Positions 1 to 9,708 of a stretch of 64,000 bases of DNA are shown piece after piece. Position 1 is the first letter of the stretch; every line of letters begins with the position of its first letter. The position numbers were made by a program, and so were the translations under genes. The stretch is from Trichopria drosophilae (lineage: Eukaryota; Arthropoda; Insecta; Hymenoptera; Diapriidae). Below the pieces are notes generated by a model, which worked only from the letters and a program-made list of their open reading frames with translations, was not told the DNA's origin and did not search any database. The DNA is taken from assembly GCA_030407085.1 (NCBI GenBank), contig CM059583.1, positions 89,038,001 to 89,102,000 on the forward strand. The letters run 5' to 3'.

Positions 1-235
1 ATGGAGGCGATCCATAGCTGTCAAAGAAGATCCCATTAGAAAATTCGTCGACATAAAATGCTACCCAGTGCGAGCCTGGTTTTGTTTTATCGTCCGTGTT
101 AGCGATTATTGCCGCAGGTTTCGTCCACACCAGAGGAATCAGATCTGCCGGATAGACGCCTTTCGTATGCCCTTGGATGTATCGAAGGGATCGTAACAGT
201 TGTTTCGAATTTATTGGCGATTTTGTTTGGCGCCT
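1..235 (-). CDS. Adenain-like cysteine protease (PRO), partial
   Basis: An open minus-strand frame runs from an in-frame stop at 236-238 to the window edge. It contains GVYPADLIP, then ANTDDKTKPGSHWVAFY and FFDSYGSPP, the conserved N-terminal half of Polinton and adenovirus maturation proteases; the His of SHW is the expected catalytic histidine. The part with the catalytic cysteine lies left of the window. No ATG is present in the open frame (an ATA stands near 212-214 where a start might be expected), so the start is lost or non-canonical. It overlaps the 3' part of the preceding gene in another frame. In the family this enzyme processes capsid precursors. Confidence in the family is high, in the start low. 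Confidence 0.85.
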
Positions 236-1021
236 TCAAACTGCAATCGCCGGTTGCGAAACTGAAACTAGTTTCTGTAGAAACACACAATAACGACGAG
301 GACAACGTCGAAGGCAACGAATCACAATCTTCACTTTTATCTTTGTCGCTGTTGTTGTCGATGATGTTGTTGCTGATGTTGTTGTTGTTGTTGTTAGAAG
401 CGGATTTGCGCGAAATTAGCCATCCTCGTAAGTTGACAGCATTATTCAGGGCGCACGAGTATTTGTCAGACACTCTGATTCCGTGATAAATACAGAACGT
501 TTCATTCGAGCGAATTTCGGTGAATGTTGGCGCGTCCGGATTTTCTTCTAAATTTATGAAAGGTCTCATAATAATTTTCTCCAGTAATTTTTTTTTTGAT
601 ATCCGCGTACGTAAATGCGACTGGCATGACGCGTGATTTCTTGAAGTGTGTGAAATACTTTACACGTGTCTGATTCACCGTCGAACCATTCGATCCCGTG
701 ATGATGCTCGGAGAGGTATGCATTGGTCTTTCGCGAATTTGCAGGTAATTCGGAGAAATTATCGTTCGATCGTAGAATCCAATGGCCAATGTAGTTTTTT
801 TCTATACAAGTGACAGCAATCTCTTTCGGAATAAAATTGTGCCTTTTGTTTAAAAAACCTTGAACGTCGACGATAAACTCCATACTTGTACCGTGATACT
901 CAACTCGGATCGTGCAACTGATGTCAAAATACGTTCGGTTTGATCCTTTTAAGCGAGACGGAGTCCCTTCTTTTACGAATTTAGGCATTGTAATCGGTAA
1001 TAATCTGACGAGAAGAGTCAA
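99..1021 (-). pseudogene. Conserved Polinton protein of unknown function, split by a probable frameshift
   Basis: Two overlapping minus-strand frames (566-1021 and 99-569, joined by an ATGA overlap) look like halves of one protein. The first has FIVDVQGF near residue 50, FIPKEIAV near 65, a HHHGIEWFDG block and an IYVRG...W motif. The second has NLEENPDAPTF and a CxxH...CALNNA segment, which I recall following directly in related insect Maverick proteins. The second half ends in an Asn/Ser/Asp-rich low-complexity tail. The first frame starts inside the 3' end of the major capsid gene (41-bp overlap). I have no firm function; a nuclease-like fold is possible but unproven. The alternative is two separate overlapping genes, since ATGA overlaps also occur in compact viral genomes. 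Confidence 0.6.
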
Positions 1022-1957
1022 TTTCTAAAACATTATCGTATTCTGCGTAGACTATACAATTTACAGTATTTTCAAGAGCGGAATCGAAGCGTACCTCTAT
1101 ACGTAAGCAACCGTTCTTTACGAGGTTCCAATGAGTAGCGCAACTTGCAGAAAGATCAGACGTTAGATCAAAAACAAACAGACAATAGCCGTTTGCAAAT
1201 TCATCCCTCGAGATTTCGTTCCCCTCGTTCATGAAATGAATACCTATGCCTGAAAACAGCGTGTGATACGACTCCACGAATAGCTGTGAATTTGTTTTGA
1301 AATTTGGCTGCAGTGGTTTGCTAGGGATTTGTGTGCCGTCGACGTATAACGATAAAAAGTTAATACCATAATTTTTAAAATTGAATGGATTAAGTCGACG
1401 ATCGCCGTTAAAAGCTTTATGTCCGATGAGATCCACTGTTTGAGAAATTTCAGTGTATTTTTTACGCTTAGTTAGTCCAACATTATTCGCACTTGAGGGT
1501 AACGAATCCATATGAGCCCCAGTGTCTTTATACCAAAGTGTCGAAGTTAAGTGTGAAGCCTTCGCCGCTGGACCGTAATTCAATAATGTCTCAATGTACG
1601 ATCGGTAGGCGTAGGTATTATTAGGTGGTGATACAAGTTTTTGGTTAAAGAACACATCTACCTGGTTAAACATTGAATGCAAAAAGTTATTCACAGGTGC
1701 AACTTTAGCGTTGTCTTCTGCATCGTTTAGTTGAATACGAGCTTTCAGACTAATCATCGTATGCGCAAGGTCAATGTACTCTTCGCCATGACCTAGTACA
1801 ACAAATTCTATCGGTGAGTCATCTGTTTAGGAAGATACAGGTTTGTAGTGTACCCAGTGCGAGCTCTCGATCGTCGTTTGTGTCGGGGGTAGCGTGAAGA
1901 GGTCAAGCTCGGATTTCATGCACTCGCACGAGTGTGAATGGAGGAAAGACATTATTT
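981..1957 (-). pseudogene. Polinton major capsid protein (double jelly-roll), with an in-frame stop
   Basis: The open part (981-1757) carries signatures of the animal Polinton major capsid protein, the family often annotated as F54H12.2-like: FNQVDVFFNQKLVSPP near the N-terminus, YRSYIETLLNYG, and YAEYDNVLEIDSSR at the C-terminus. The same frame continues upstream to an ATG at 1955-1957 through the expected FTLPPTQTTIESSHWV N-terminal block. It is interrupted by a TAA about 43 codons in, near 1830. No other break was seen. The protein would form the hexon-like capsid lattice. The 3' end overlaps the next minus-strand gene. The stop makes this copy unable to give full-length capsid unless it is read through. 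Confidence 0.85.
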
Positions 1958-1963
1958 CTATTT

Positions 1964-2614
1964 TTATCTAAATATGTCGTTCGAATCAGTATTACGTTTT
2001 CGCTTTCTACACTTTCCGTTATTTGTCTTCCTTCTCTTCTGAGTTTTCTTCTTCTTCTTTAACGGCTTCTTCGTCTTCTTTTTGGTTTTCCCGCGCACTC
2101 TATTTATCTTTCGTTTCGAAACACGCCCCGATTTGGTTTTGCGTAATTTATGGGTGCTGCGACGACGCCGCTGTGTGACATGCATAAACGTATTACCAGA
2201 TGAATACTGAGAAGGATCTATTTTTGATAAACTTTTATATCCCGAACCAGACATAATTTTTGAAAGTTTCTCTCTTGCTCTATCTGTGAGGTTTTTTCCA
2301 GATTCCTTTGCACGATTTATTAACGATTCCTTGAATGAAACTTTCTTCTCGCCGACATCTTCGATTACATTTATTCCAGCACGTAAGGCCTCTTTTCCAA
2401 CTGCAGCAGCGCCTTTACCTAATAACGGTAATATGCGTCTAAACAATCCTCCGAGAAAACTTCCAATTCCATGACCGCGCTGATCCAAAGACCCAACATA
2501 AACGTTTCGAATTTGTCGACCTCTACCGAACAAGTTTCCACCACCACCAAGACCATTACCAGCCTGTTCGTCGTAGTATGTTATGTAATGATTCAACATT
2601 GTAGACCCATTCAA
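1964..2614 (-). CDS. Basic Gly/Arg-rich virion protein, adenovirus pX/mu-like
   Basis: The 216-residue frame has a glycine-rich start, then GHGIGSFLGGLFRRILPLL followed by KGAAAVGKEALRAG, a block widely conserved in Polintons and adintoviruses and compared with the adenovirus L2 mu/pX core protein. The C-terminal third is extremely rich in Lys and Arg, fitting DNA condensation in the virion or nuclear localisation. The frame is intact. Its start overlaps the minor capsid stop by 4 bp, and it ends 6 bp before the major capsid ATG, as in a tight structural gene block. The role is inferred from family resemblance. Confidence 0.75.
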   Translation of the reverse strand: MNGSTMLNHYITYYDEQAGNGLGGGGNLFGRGRQIRNVYVGSLDQRGHGIGSFLGGLFRRILPLLGKGAAAVGKEALRAGINVIEDVGEKKVSFKESLINRAKESGKNLTDRAREKLSKIMSGSGYKSLSKIDPSQYSSGNTFMHVTQRRRRSTHKLRKTKSGRVSKRKINRVRGKTKKKTKKPLKKKKKTQKRRKTNNGKCRKRKRNTDSNDIFR

Positions 2615-3456
2615 TATTGTCTTTTAAAGTGAAGGGTGACGGTCAACGTTCCGTACTCGAATGGTATTGGTAAACCTACGTGGTCTCTTATATCTATCGT
2701 AATTTCGAGAAATCTTTTCGACAAAAGAGGAATGTAATTGGGCGGTGAAAAATGCCTTACCACAGTTTCGCCGTAATTATAATTTTTTCCACCGATATTG
2801 ACAATTCGCAATAAAGTCACTTGCGAATCACCGACAATGTTCGGTTCACAAATATCGGTGTAGACAAATAACTGATCGGGGATTGCACGGGACAAACTAG
2901 CAGGGTAGTACCGATGTATTCGATTTTTCTTATCAGCTTCTTCCCCCTTTTCAGGAGTAATGTTCGCTATATCGGGAAGTCCGAGAATCCTATTTACCAA
3001 ACTGGGAAAAAGAAAGTAATGTGATTTTTTACAATCTTTTTGCGTACAAAACGAAGAAACGATGCCCCCGCGTGTATTTGCATAATTGAATTGTAAGTGT
3101 ACTCCGTCTGAAAATTGGTCATAGAAAACTTTTAGACGATCGTTGATTCCGTCTACAAAATCAGATACACTATTGTAATAACCTTCGGAAATATTAGCAC
3201 TGGTTGTATCGATAACTTGCAGTCCATCGGCCCCAAGCTCCAAGCTTCCAAATGTGAATGAATTATTATTACGTCTTATATGTACAACACTGTAAGGTAC
3301 GTGAATTTCTGATAATCCAACTAACCAGTTTCCCGTTAATTCAATTTCCTTGGGAAGAACTGTCGTGAATCTTGTCGTTGTATTATCGGGAAAATATTTC
3401 ATGCTACTGTTGCTGGGTAAAACTACAAAAAATTCTTCCATTTGCGAATGGTGCAT
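2611..3456 (-). CDS. Polinton minor capsid protein (penton-like single jelly-roll)
   Basis: This is an intact frame of 281 residues. The N-terminal segment has VVLPSNSSMKYFPDNTTTRF followed by an LPKEIELTGNWLVGLSEIHVPY block, the hallmark of the second jelly-roll protein of animal Polintons, proposed to form the vertex penton. The C-terminus contains RHFSPPNYIPLL and a hydrophobic final strand. It directly abuts the integrase gene: the integrase stop and this start touch at 3456/3457. I assign it by recalled family motif; a structural comparison would test the jelly-roll fold. Confidence 0.8.
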   Translation of the reverse strand: MHHSQMEEFFVVLPSNSSMKYFPDNTTTRFTTVLPKEIELTGNWLVGLSEIHVPYSVVHIRRNNNSFTFGSLELGADGLQVIDTTSANISEGYYNSVSDFVDGINDRLKVFYDQFSDGVHLQFNYANTRGGIVSSFCTQKDCKKSHYFLFPSLVNRILGLPDIANITPEKGEEADKKNRIHRYYPASLSRAIPDQLFVYTDICEPNIVGDSQVTLLRIVNIGGKNYNYGETVVRHFSPPNYIPLLSKRFLEITIDIRDHVGLPIPFEYGTLTVTLHFKRQY

Positions 3457-4563
3457 TTAAAGACTATTTAAACTCGCGGCGGGGATCCACGAATTGAATT
3501 CTTCGGGATAACCGACCCAACTAACAAAGTATTGTTTCTTCACACCTTGCCCTTTAGAACGAATCACACGCTCAATTTTAAATTCTTGTTCGGTTCGGAC
3601 TTTCGAGACTGACCCTAGTTCTTGCGGATAAAAATAACCCTCAATCTCGTCGCCGTTCAAGTCTTCGAGCTCGTAAACGAAAAGATTTTGACGTTTTAAA
3701 ACAAACTTTATACGAAAAATTTCTTCACTCCAACCTCGCTCGTAGCCTTTCTTGAATGCGTTTTTAGCACTACTGATTCGAACGTGATCACCTTTTTCAT
3801 ATTTATATGATTTGTTTCGTCGTTTCGAGTGAAATCTGGAATCGATATTTTGACGTGCAATGTGCGCGTTGAATAAGGTTACTGAAGCCGGTGTCATTTT
3901 TATACTTGTATGAAAAGAATTGTTATAGGCAACGGCAATTTTTTGCAAAATATCAACATAACGCCTGGTATTTTTATGCGTGAAATAGCGCCATATTCTC
4001 TCCTTAAGTGTACGATTGAACCTTTCGACGATTGCGGCTTTTACATCGGGGTTGCTACGAGTAACGCGAAACTGAATATCCATTTCACGTAGATAATTTT
4101 GCACTGGTTTACCGATAAATTCCTTTCCGCGATCTGTCTGAAGAACGACCGGTAACCGACCATCGTTTCTATCGAAAATTCTTTTAAACTCAGCCAGAAC
4201 TTCAAGGGCACTTTTATCTCGAAGTGATTCGACCCATACATATTTACTCAATACATCTATGACGACAAGCACGTAACTTTTATTATCGTTGTAAGTTTTA
4301 AGGGAGCGTAAATCTACGAGATCGGCTTCCCAGAGGTCGTCAATATTTGTAACTGAATATCTTAAACGCTGAAAACGTCTTTTGATAGGTCTGTGTAGAG
4401 TGTAGGCGTCTTTCTGGTTTAACCACTCGCGAATGTTTTTCTCGGGAACGTGATACTTTTTGAGACGAATAATATTTCGGGCGCCCGAGTACCCTACCGG
4501 GTGTGAAGGATCGTAATAAATACGCTCCAAATCGTTTTCCGTTACAATTCGAGATCCAGCCAT
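3457..4563 (-). CDS. Polinton integrase, RVE core with C-terminal chromodomain
   Basis: This is an intact 368-residue frame. A retroviral-type integrase core is visible: first Asp in WEADLVDL (residue 81), second in LQTDRGKEF (144), Glu in AAIVERFNRTLKE (180), giving the D,D35E triad. The last about 45 residues form a chromodomain (FKIERVIRSKGQ...YFVSWVGYPEEFNSWIP), which may direct integration to marked chromatin. The enzyme inserts the linear element into the genome, usually giving 6-bp target duplications. The start overlaps the next upstream gene's 3' end by 22 bp. All catalytic residues are present, so the gene looks functional even though neighbours are broken. Confidence 0.95.
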   Translation of the reverse strand: MAGSRIVTENDLERIYYDPSHPVGYSGARNIIRLKKYHVPEKNIREWLNQKDAYTLHRPIKRRFQRLRYSVTNIDDLWEADLVDLRSLKTYNDNKSYVLVVIDVLSKYVWVESLRDKSALEVLAEFKRIFDRNDGRLPVVLQTDRGKEFIGKPVQNYLREMDIQFRVTRSNPDVKAAIVERFNRTLKERIWRYFTHKNTRRYVDILQKIAVAYNNSFHTSIKMTPASVTLFNAHIARQNIDSRFHSKRRNKSYKYEKGDHVRISSAKNAFKKGYERGWSEEIFRIKFVLKRQNLFVYELEDLNGDEIEGYFYPQELGSVSKVRTEQEFKIERVIRSKGQGVKKQYFVSWVGYPEEFNSWIPAASLNSL

Positions 4564-5498
4564 TCCATCTGTCCTGAATTATCGTGTTTTCGTTCTTGTT
4601 GCGTTTTTTCTGTTTCTCTCTCCCTGTCACTGCCCTCCTTGTCGTCGTCGTCGACGACGACACTTTTCGACAAGTTTTTTCGGAATCTCGCAGCGTTTAT
4701 AATATCTCTAGATTTTTTACCAAATCGTGGAGTAGCGGCAAGCTTCCACAAAGATTTGTTGCCGATGGAACGTGGTGGGATACGTTCCGCACGAAGAGTA
4801 CGAATAAATTCTTCGCGACCAACTGGTTGTGCGGACTTTCGCGCACGTGTTGCATCGTTGACAAGCTCGACAATGTCAGACCCGATGACCTCATAACCGT
4901 CGATAGTTACAACGCCTTCATTGTCCCACGAAATACGTTTCGAGCGATGTATATGGTTCAGTAATTTCAAAGCTTTTGCTCTATACGAGAAAGGGATACT
5001 TTTTAGAATTTCGGAGCTAGCAATTGGAATCATATCCTTCTCCTTGGACGTTACTTCATTTCTAGCTCCGGAAATTTCCTGTCCACTGTTTAGCGGCTTA
5101 TGTTGTTGTTGTTGTTCCTGCTGCTGCTGATTCTTCTCATTCTTGATATGAGCACTATCTTCTATATCGCTAATATCCTTTACATTCTGTAAGTTTGTTC
5201 GTTGTTCATCATATAATTGTTTGGTGAAAAAATGAAGATATCGTTGAAGCGTTCGAATGTACCGAGCGAGTTTACCACGCTCGTGGAAAATCTGTGCTGC
5301 CTCGCCGTCTTTAATATTAAACGTGGAAATATTATCACAATCAAATGTCTTATTATTATCTGCACCCTGTAGGATATTAGACAATTCCTCGTCCAATCGC
5401 GATAGCGCTGTGCCGGGTGTTTGCGCCGTTCTCTTATCCTCACTCACCCCGTGTACTTCACTTTCGGGAACTAGTATCATTTTCTTTGCATACTCCAT
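4542..5498 (-). CDS. Conserved Polinton protein of unknown function
   Basis: An intact 318-residue frame starts MEYAKKMILVPE, a start shared by a recurring family in animal Polintons. A Gln-rich low-complexity stretch lies in the middle (residues about 125-135). The conserved core follows: SEILKSIPFSYRAKALKLLN, then ISWDNEGVVTIDGYEVIGSD and PRSIGNKSLWKL. The C-terminal tail is acidic and basic low complexity. No catalytic motif is evident. It sits between the integrase and another conserved Polinton gene, in the structural and packaging block, so a virion or assembly role is possible. Confidence 0.75.
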   Translation of the reverse strand: MEYAKKMILVPESEVHGVSEDKRTAQTPGTALSRLDEELSNILQGADNNKTFDCDNISTFNIKDGEAAQIFHERGKLARYIRTLQRYLHFFTKQLYDEQRTNLQNVKDISDIEDSAHIKNEKNQQQQEQQQQHKPLNSGQEISGARNEVTSKEKDMIPIASSEILKSIPFSYRAKALKLLNHIHRSKRISWDNEGVVTIDGYEVIGSDIVELVNDATRARKSAQPVGREEFIRTLRAERIPPRSIGNKSLWKLAATPRFGKKSRDIINAARFRKNLSKSVVVDDDDKEGSDRERETEKTQQERKHDNSGQMEWLDLEL

Positions 5499-5512
5499 AA
5501 GGTCAACGTTTT

Positions 5513-6025
5513 TTAATCACTACCGCTGCCGCCGATTAATTTCGAAAAAATGGCGCTGATAACCGGTGCCAGAAGAAGCGGTATCCAATGTCCACCTCTT
5601 TGTAAAATAATCCGTCTTTTTCGTTGCCAGGTACGGTTATCACCACCACCACCACCGCTACCGACCTGTCTAGACCTGTGTTTATCGTCTTTTTTCGTAG
5701 TAAAGACGAGTGTACGTAAAATTTTTTTATGCTTTCGAAGTAAACACTTCTCCCGCGGTTTTAAAGAAACGACACCACGCAATACATTGAGCGCACACTC
5801 ACAGATATATTTGACTAGTGTTCTGTCGGCGGTTTTCAACAAAGCTGTACGTTGTCGTTTATCCGCATGACACAAAGCGTGTAATAAAGCGAGATATTTT
5901 TTTCCAAATGGTGAAGAACACGAAATACCGTCGTTTACTTTTTGTGCACGATTTCTGTCTTTACGATTTCTTGCGATGAGATGAATTTTGTTATTTTTAT
6001 GTTTTCCAACAGACGATACTTCCAT
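5513..6025 (-). CDS. Conserved small Polinton protein with a C-terminal hydrophobic segment
   Basis: The 170-residue intact frame is basic. It has a central helix-rich part (KYLALLHALCHADKRQRTALL, then VKYICECALNVLRGVVSL), a Gly linker and a C-terminal hydrophobic stretch (HWIPLLLAPVISAIFSKLIG) that could span or disrupt a membrane. The CECALNVL block recurs in other insect Polintons as I recall them. Together with its place next to the packaging ATPase this suggests a virion component. An analogy to a membrane-lytic pVI-like protein is speculative. Confidence 0.65.
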   Translation of the reverse strand: MEVSSVGKHKNNKIHLIARNRKDRNRAQKVNDGISCSSPFGKKYLALLHALCHADKRQRTALLKTADRTLVKYICECALNVLRGVVSLKPREKCLLRKHKKILRTLVFTTKKDDKHRSRQVGSGGGGGDNRTWQRKRRIILQRGGHWIPLLLAPVISAIFSKLIGGSGSD

Positions 6026-6098
6026 AGTCGCGGTTAACTGTACACTGACAATAATAAATATCTGTACGATTTTTTTAAACTCGTTCGCTTTAATTCAT

Positions 6099-6818
6099 TC
6101 ATCTACGTTTCGGCACATATGCAACATGCGGTTGTTCGTCCGGAAATATACGTGCACGAAATCTGAAATCATCCGGCGTGCTTTGTTTAAGATCTAAGAG
6201 AAGATAACCATGTGGGCGATAAGTTGCATCTCTGTACGCTTCTTGGAGAAATTTTGAATTTTCCGGGTATACCTGACGTGCGAGATGCTGAATTTGAGCC
6301 CTATCTCGAGGATTTTTAAACAAAACCAGGTAATTGGTATTAAGTGAAATGTCGCGCTGTCCACGACCCTGATGAAAAATATTTTGCGTAATGAAAATTA
6401 CACTCATATTTTTATGGTGACTACCTTTAGTAAAGAGATCCATGATGGTATTATTCGATGATTCGCGCATAAGATCGTCGATTATTATTAATTTTTTACT
6501 ATTGTTGTCCTTTGAATAATCATCGGGGTTCGGTAGACCTTCTAGAAATTCGATTCCACGACGCGCTGCAGACGATTTTCCACCCAAGACCATTTTATTA
6601 CGATACTCATCTTGCCATTCGGCGTAATAAAAAATCATCCGATCGAAGGAAACGTCCGCTAATAATGACAAATTTCTTAAAAATTTTGTCACGAAAACTG
6701 TTTTACCACATCCTGTGGGGCCACATACCATACACGTCCACGGATGTTTCCATCTCGTGTCCATAGAGGGTTTTGAACTTGAAGACATTTTTTGTTTGTT
6801 TGCAGAGCAACCGTTCAC
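6099..6818 (-). CDS. Genome-packaging ATPase (FtsK/HerA superfamily)
   Basis: This is an intact 239-residue frame. Walker A is GPTGCGKT at residues 33-40, Walker B LIIIDD at about 110-115, and a FITQN sensor-type motif follows at about 141-145, as in Polinton and PRD1/adenovirus-lineage packaging ATPases. The middle holds FYYAEWQDEY and NYLVLFKNPRDRAQI, conserved in the animal Polinton family. It would pump the linear DNA into the capsid. It is the first gene after the GC-rich intergenic block at 6.93-7.14 kb and has no visible defect. Confidence 0.93.
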   Translation of the reverse strand: MNGCSANKQKMSSSSKPSMDTRWKHPWTCMVCGPTGCGKTVFVTKFLRNLSLLADVSFDRMIFYYAEWQDEYRNKMVLGGKSSAARRGIEFLEGLPNPDDYSKDNNSKKLIIIDDLMRESSNNTIMDLFTKGSHHKNMSVIFITQNIFHQGRGQRDISLNTNYLVLFKNPRDRAQIQHLARQVYPENSKFLQEAYRDATYRPHGYLLLDLKQSTPDDFRFRARIFPDEQPHVAYVPKRR

Positions 6819-6929
6819 TGTACTCTACCGTAAACGACTGCATGTTAAAATAAAAATAATAATAATAATAATAACAATAACAACTAGTTGCACAGTAATA
6901 AATATACTTTGCGCAAACACATTCTTACA

Positions 6930-7173
6930 ACTGCGGCGGCGGCGGCGGCGGCCCCCGGGGCGCGCGGCTCTCGCAAGCTCGTTTATCGCGAGTAGCTCTT
7001 ACGGCTGGGGCACCGTGAGCTCATTTACCGCGGGGAGCTCACCCTCCCTCCGGGGGGCTTTCGCGAGCTTGACAACCGCGAATATCGAAGAGGGGGCCGC
7101 GCTGAACAAGCTCATCAGTGCCCCCTCTTCGATAACATCGCTTGTAAGACAACAAACCCGCGTTATACATGTA

Positions 7174-7209
<36 letters not shown>

Positions 7210-7215
7210 GTATGG
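6930..7215. promoter_or_regulatory. GC-rich intergenic block with a 14-bp hairpin and a (TG)n tract
   Basis: Between the ATPase start and the next minus-strand gene lies an island far richer in G and C than its surroundings. It starts with a GGC run (about 6931-6952) and has several imperfect copies of a gcgagctcRtttatcgcg-like motif. Perfect inverted arms at 7083-7096 and 7121-7134 (tatcgaagaggggg / ccccctcttcgata) enclose a 24-nt loop. A (TG)n tract lies at 7175-7210. It may act as a promoter or as a transcript end for the flanking minus-strand genes; this is inference. Confidence 0.45.
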
Positions 7216-7525
7216 ATGGTTAAAAAAACTTCATAAAATATGCTCATGTACCTCTTTGAAGAAATATCCGTATATACTTACATAAATACAGATACATGTA
7301 CACCTACGGAGAATATTCCGTAGAAGAGATGTATTATGCAACGATAAAAACGATCAAACAACATCAAAGACAGCGACCCATCTTACGAGAATAGTTCTTG
7401 CCAACAAGTGGATCTTTTGCTCCAAGATTGCGGGTGAGGAAGTGGTGTTTTTTAGAAATAGGTTGAAATATTAATAGGTAATTTATTTCATGTATGATGA
7501 TACGTTTTATTATTCATATCAATTT

Positions 7526-8704
7526 TTACAGTACCGCGTTAAACGTGGTTTTTGTATTTTCGATGATTATTTCTAAAAATAATACAACAAGTTCATACAT
7601 AGTTATGTTTAACAGTCCATCTGCAAAGAAAGCCTTTGACACTTGTGTTTTCATATAATTACAAATTTGTTCACGTTCATTTAGAAGAATTTGCTCGATG
7701 CGTAGATCGCACGGTAAGTTTTTATAATTTTGAGAAAGAAGATACCGCAGAATTTCATCCTCGATTCGAAATCTGCATTTTTGTACATCCTCGAAAATTT
7801 CGTTCAGTTTTTTCATTCGTTCATCGACACAGATCACTAGTCTCTTCAAACCATCAAATGTGGTTTTGTGCATTACGATCGATGGTGTAAAAGTTCTCCT
7901 TCTCAATACTCTGTTATCAGATGCTTCCTTCTTTGCCCTCTTTCGCGGTGGTGGTGATTGGTTTGCAGATTCAATGTCCCTACGTTTTTCAGGTGTTTTT
8001 AAGATATTCTTAGCTAGCGATGTCGGCGCCTTCTGCATTTCGTTGTTTCCGAGCGTTGCGGGTACTGCTGTCGCTGCTACCTTCTCACCATCATCACCCT
8101 CATTATCATTTTCAGTGGTGGTAGTGGTGGGGATTTGTCTGAAAACGACCGCTTTCGCACCGTACGATGTCGTAAAGATGATTTTAAAATCTTTGACGTT
8201 TATTTTCGTATCGCGTAATGTTGATGATCGTTTAAAATACGAGTCGTCGAAATATGAAGAAACGGTATCAATGACCTTTGTGAACTTTGACCAACTATCC
8301 GATTGCATTGTTTGACCGATAAATGATTGATTGTTGAAAATTTTTACAACGGGTACGAATAAACCCACATCGGTAGGTGCCATTCCGACGGAAAGTCTCT
8401 TGCTCGATGATTTGTTCAATGAATATGTGGTTGACAAAAGCAACGATTGTGTATTGCGAATACCATTCTCCACTGTAGGTGACATGTGAGCACGCTTTTT
8501 ATTAGGAGATTGATATGCTTCGGTAGAGGAGCTCTCGCTCACGATTGTGGATGACGATGATGATGTTGGTGGTAGCGGTATCCACGACATTCCATCATCG
8601 TTTTCGTCATACGTTTGAGTTTCTTGATGCACAATTTGAGTAGCGAGTGAATGCGTATCATCCGTATTTTTCTCATTATCAAGGGCTGGAGCCTGTCGAA
8701 CCAT
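7526..8704 (-). CDS. Polinton-linked protein of unknown function
   Basis: This intact 392-residue frame is the most upstream gene of the minus-strand block. The N-terminal about 90 residues are Ser/Thr-rich and acidic, likely disordered. A globular part includes VGLFVPVVKIFNNQSFIGQ and ESW-like QSDSWSKFTKVIDTVSSYF, followed by Thr- and Asp-rich linkers and a basic KKRAKKE stretch that could be a nuclear signal. The C-terminal about 110 residues are helical and charged. I do not recognise a family with confidence; its constant company with Polinton genes suggests an element-encoded regulatory or DNA-binding protein. Confidence 0.6.
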   Translation of the reverse strand: MVRQAPALDNEKNTDDTHSLATQIVHQETQTYDENDDGMSWIPLPPTSSSSSTIVSESSSTEAYQSPNKKRAHMSPTVENGIRNTQSLLLSTTYSLNKSSSKRLSVGMAPTDVGLFVPVVKIFNNQSFIGQTMQSDSWSKFTKVIDTVSSYFDDSYFKRSSTLRDTKINVKDFKIIFTTSYGAKAVVFRQIPTTTTTENDNEGDDGEKVAATAVPATLGNNEMQKAPTSLAKNILKTPEKRRDIESANQSPPPRKRAKKEASDNRVLRRRTFTPSIVMHKTTFDGLKRLVICVDERMKKLNEIFEDVQKCRFRIEDEILRYLLSQNYKNLPCDLRIEQILLNEREQICNYMKTQVSKAFFADGLLNITMYELVVLFLEIIIENTKTTFNAVL

Positions 8705-9607
<903 letters not shown>

Positions 9608-9614
9608 TATAAAA
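9608..9614 (+). promoter_or_regulatory. TATA box for the plus-strand gene
   Basis: TATAAAA lies about 100 bp before the ATG at 9709, with an initiator-like context (tcctcactt) about 27-30 bp downstream. It is the best plus-strand promoter candidate for the small multi-exon gene and, through splicing, for the polymerase. Confidence 0.5.
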
Positions 9615-9708
9615 CCGGCGATCATAGTTACAAGTCCTCACTTGTGAAAATCTCTTTCGCCTCGAACGACTTCGTAATTTTTTCGAGTAGTATTTCTAAT
9701 CAGCAACA

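Noticed and set aside
4584..4964. Plus-strand frames opposite the integrase-upstream gene
   Set aside because: Shadow frames of a well-supported minus-strand gene.
6715..7236. 173-codon plus-strand frame
   Set aside because: It is antisense to the ATPase start and runs through GGC and TG repeats; no recognisable protein.
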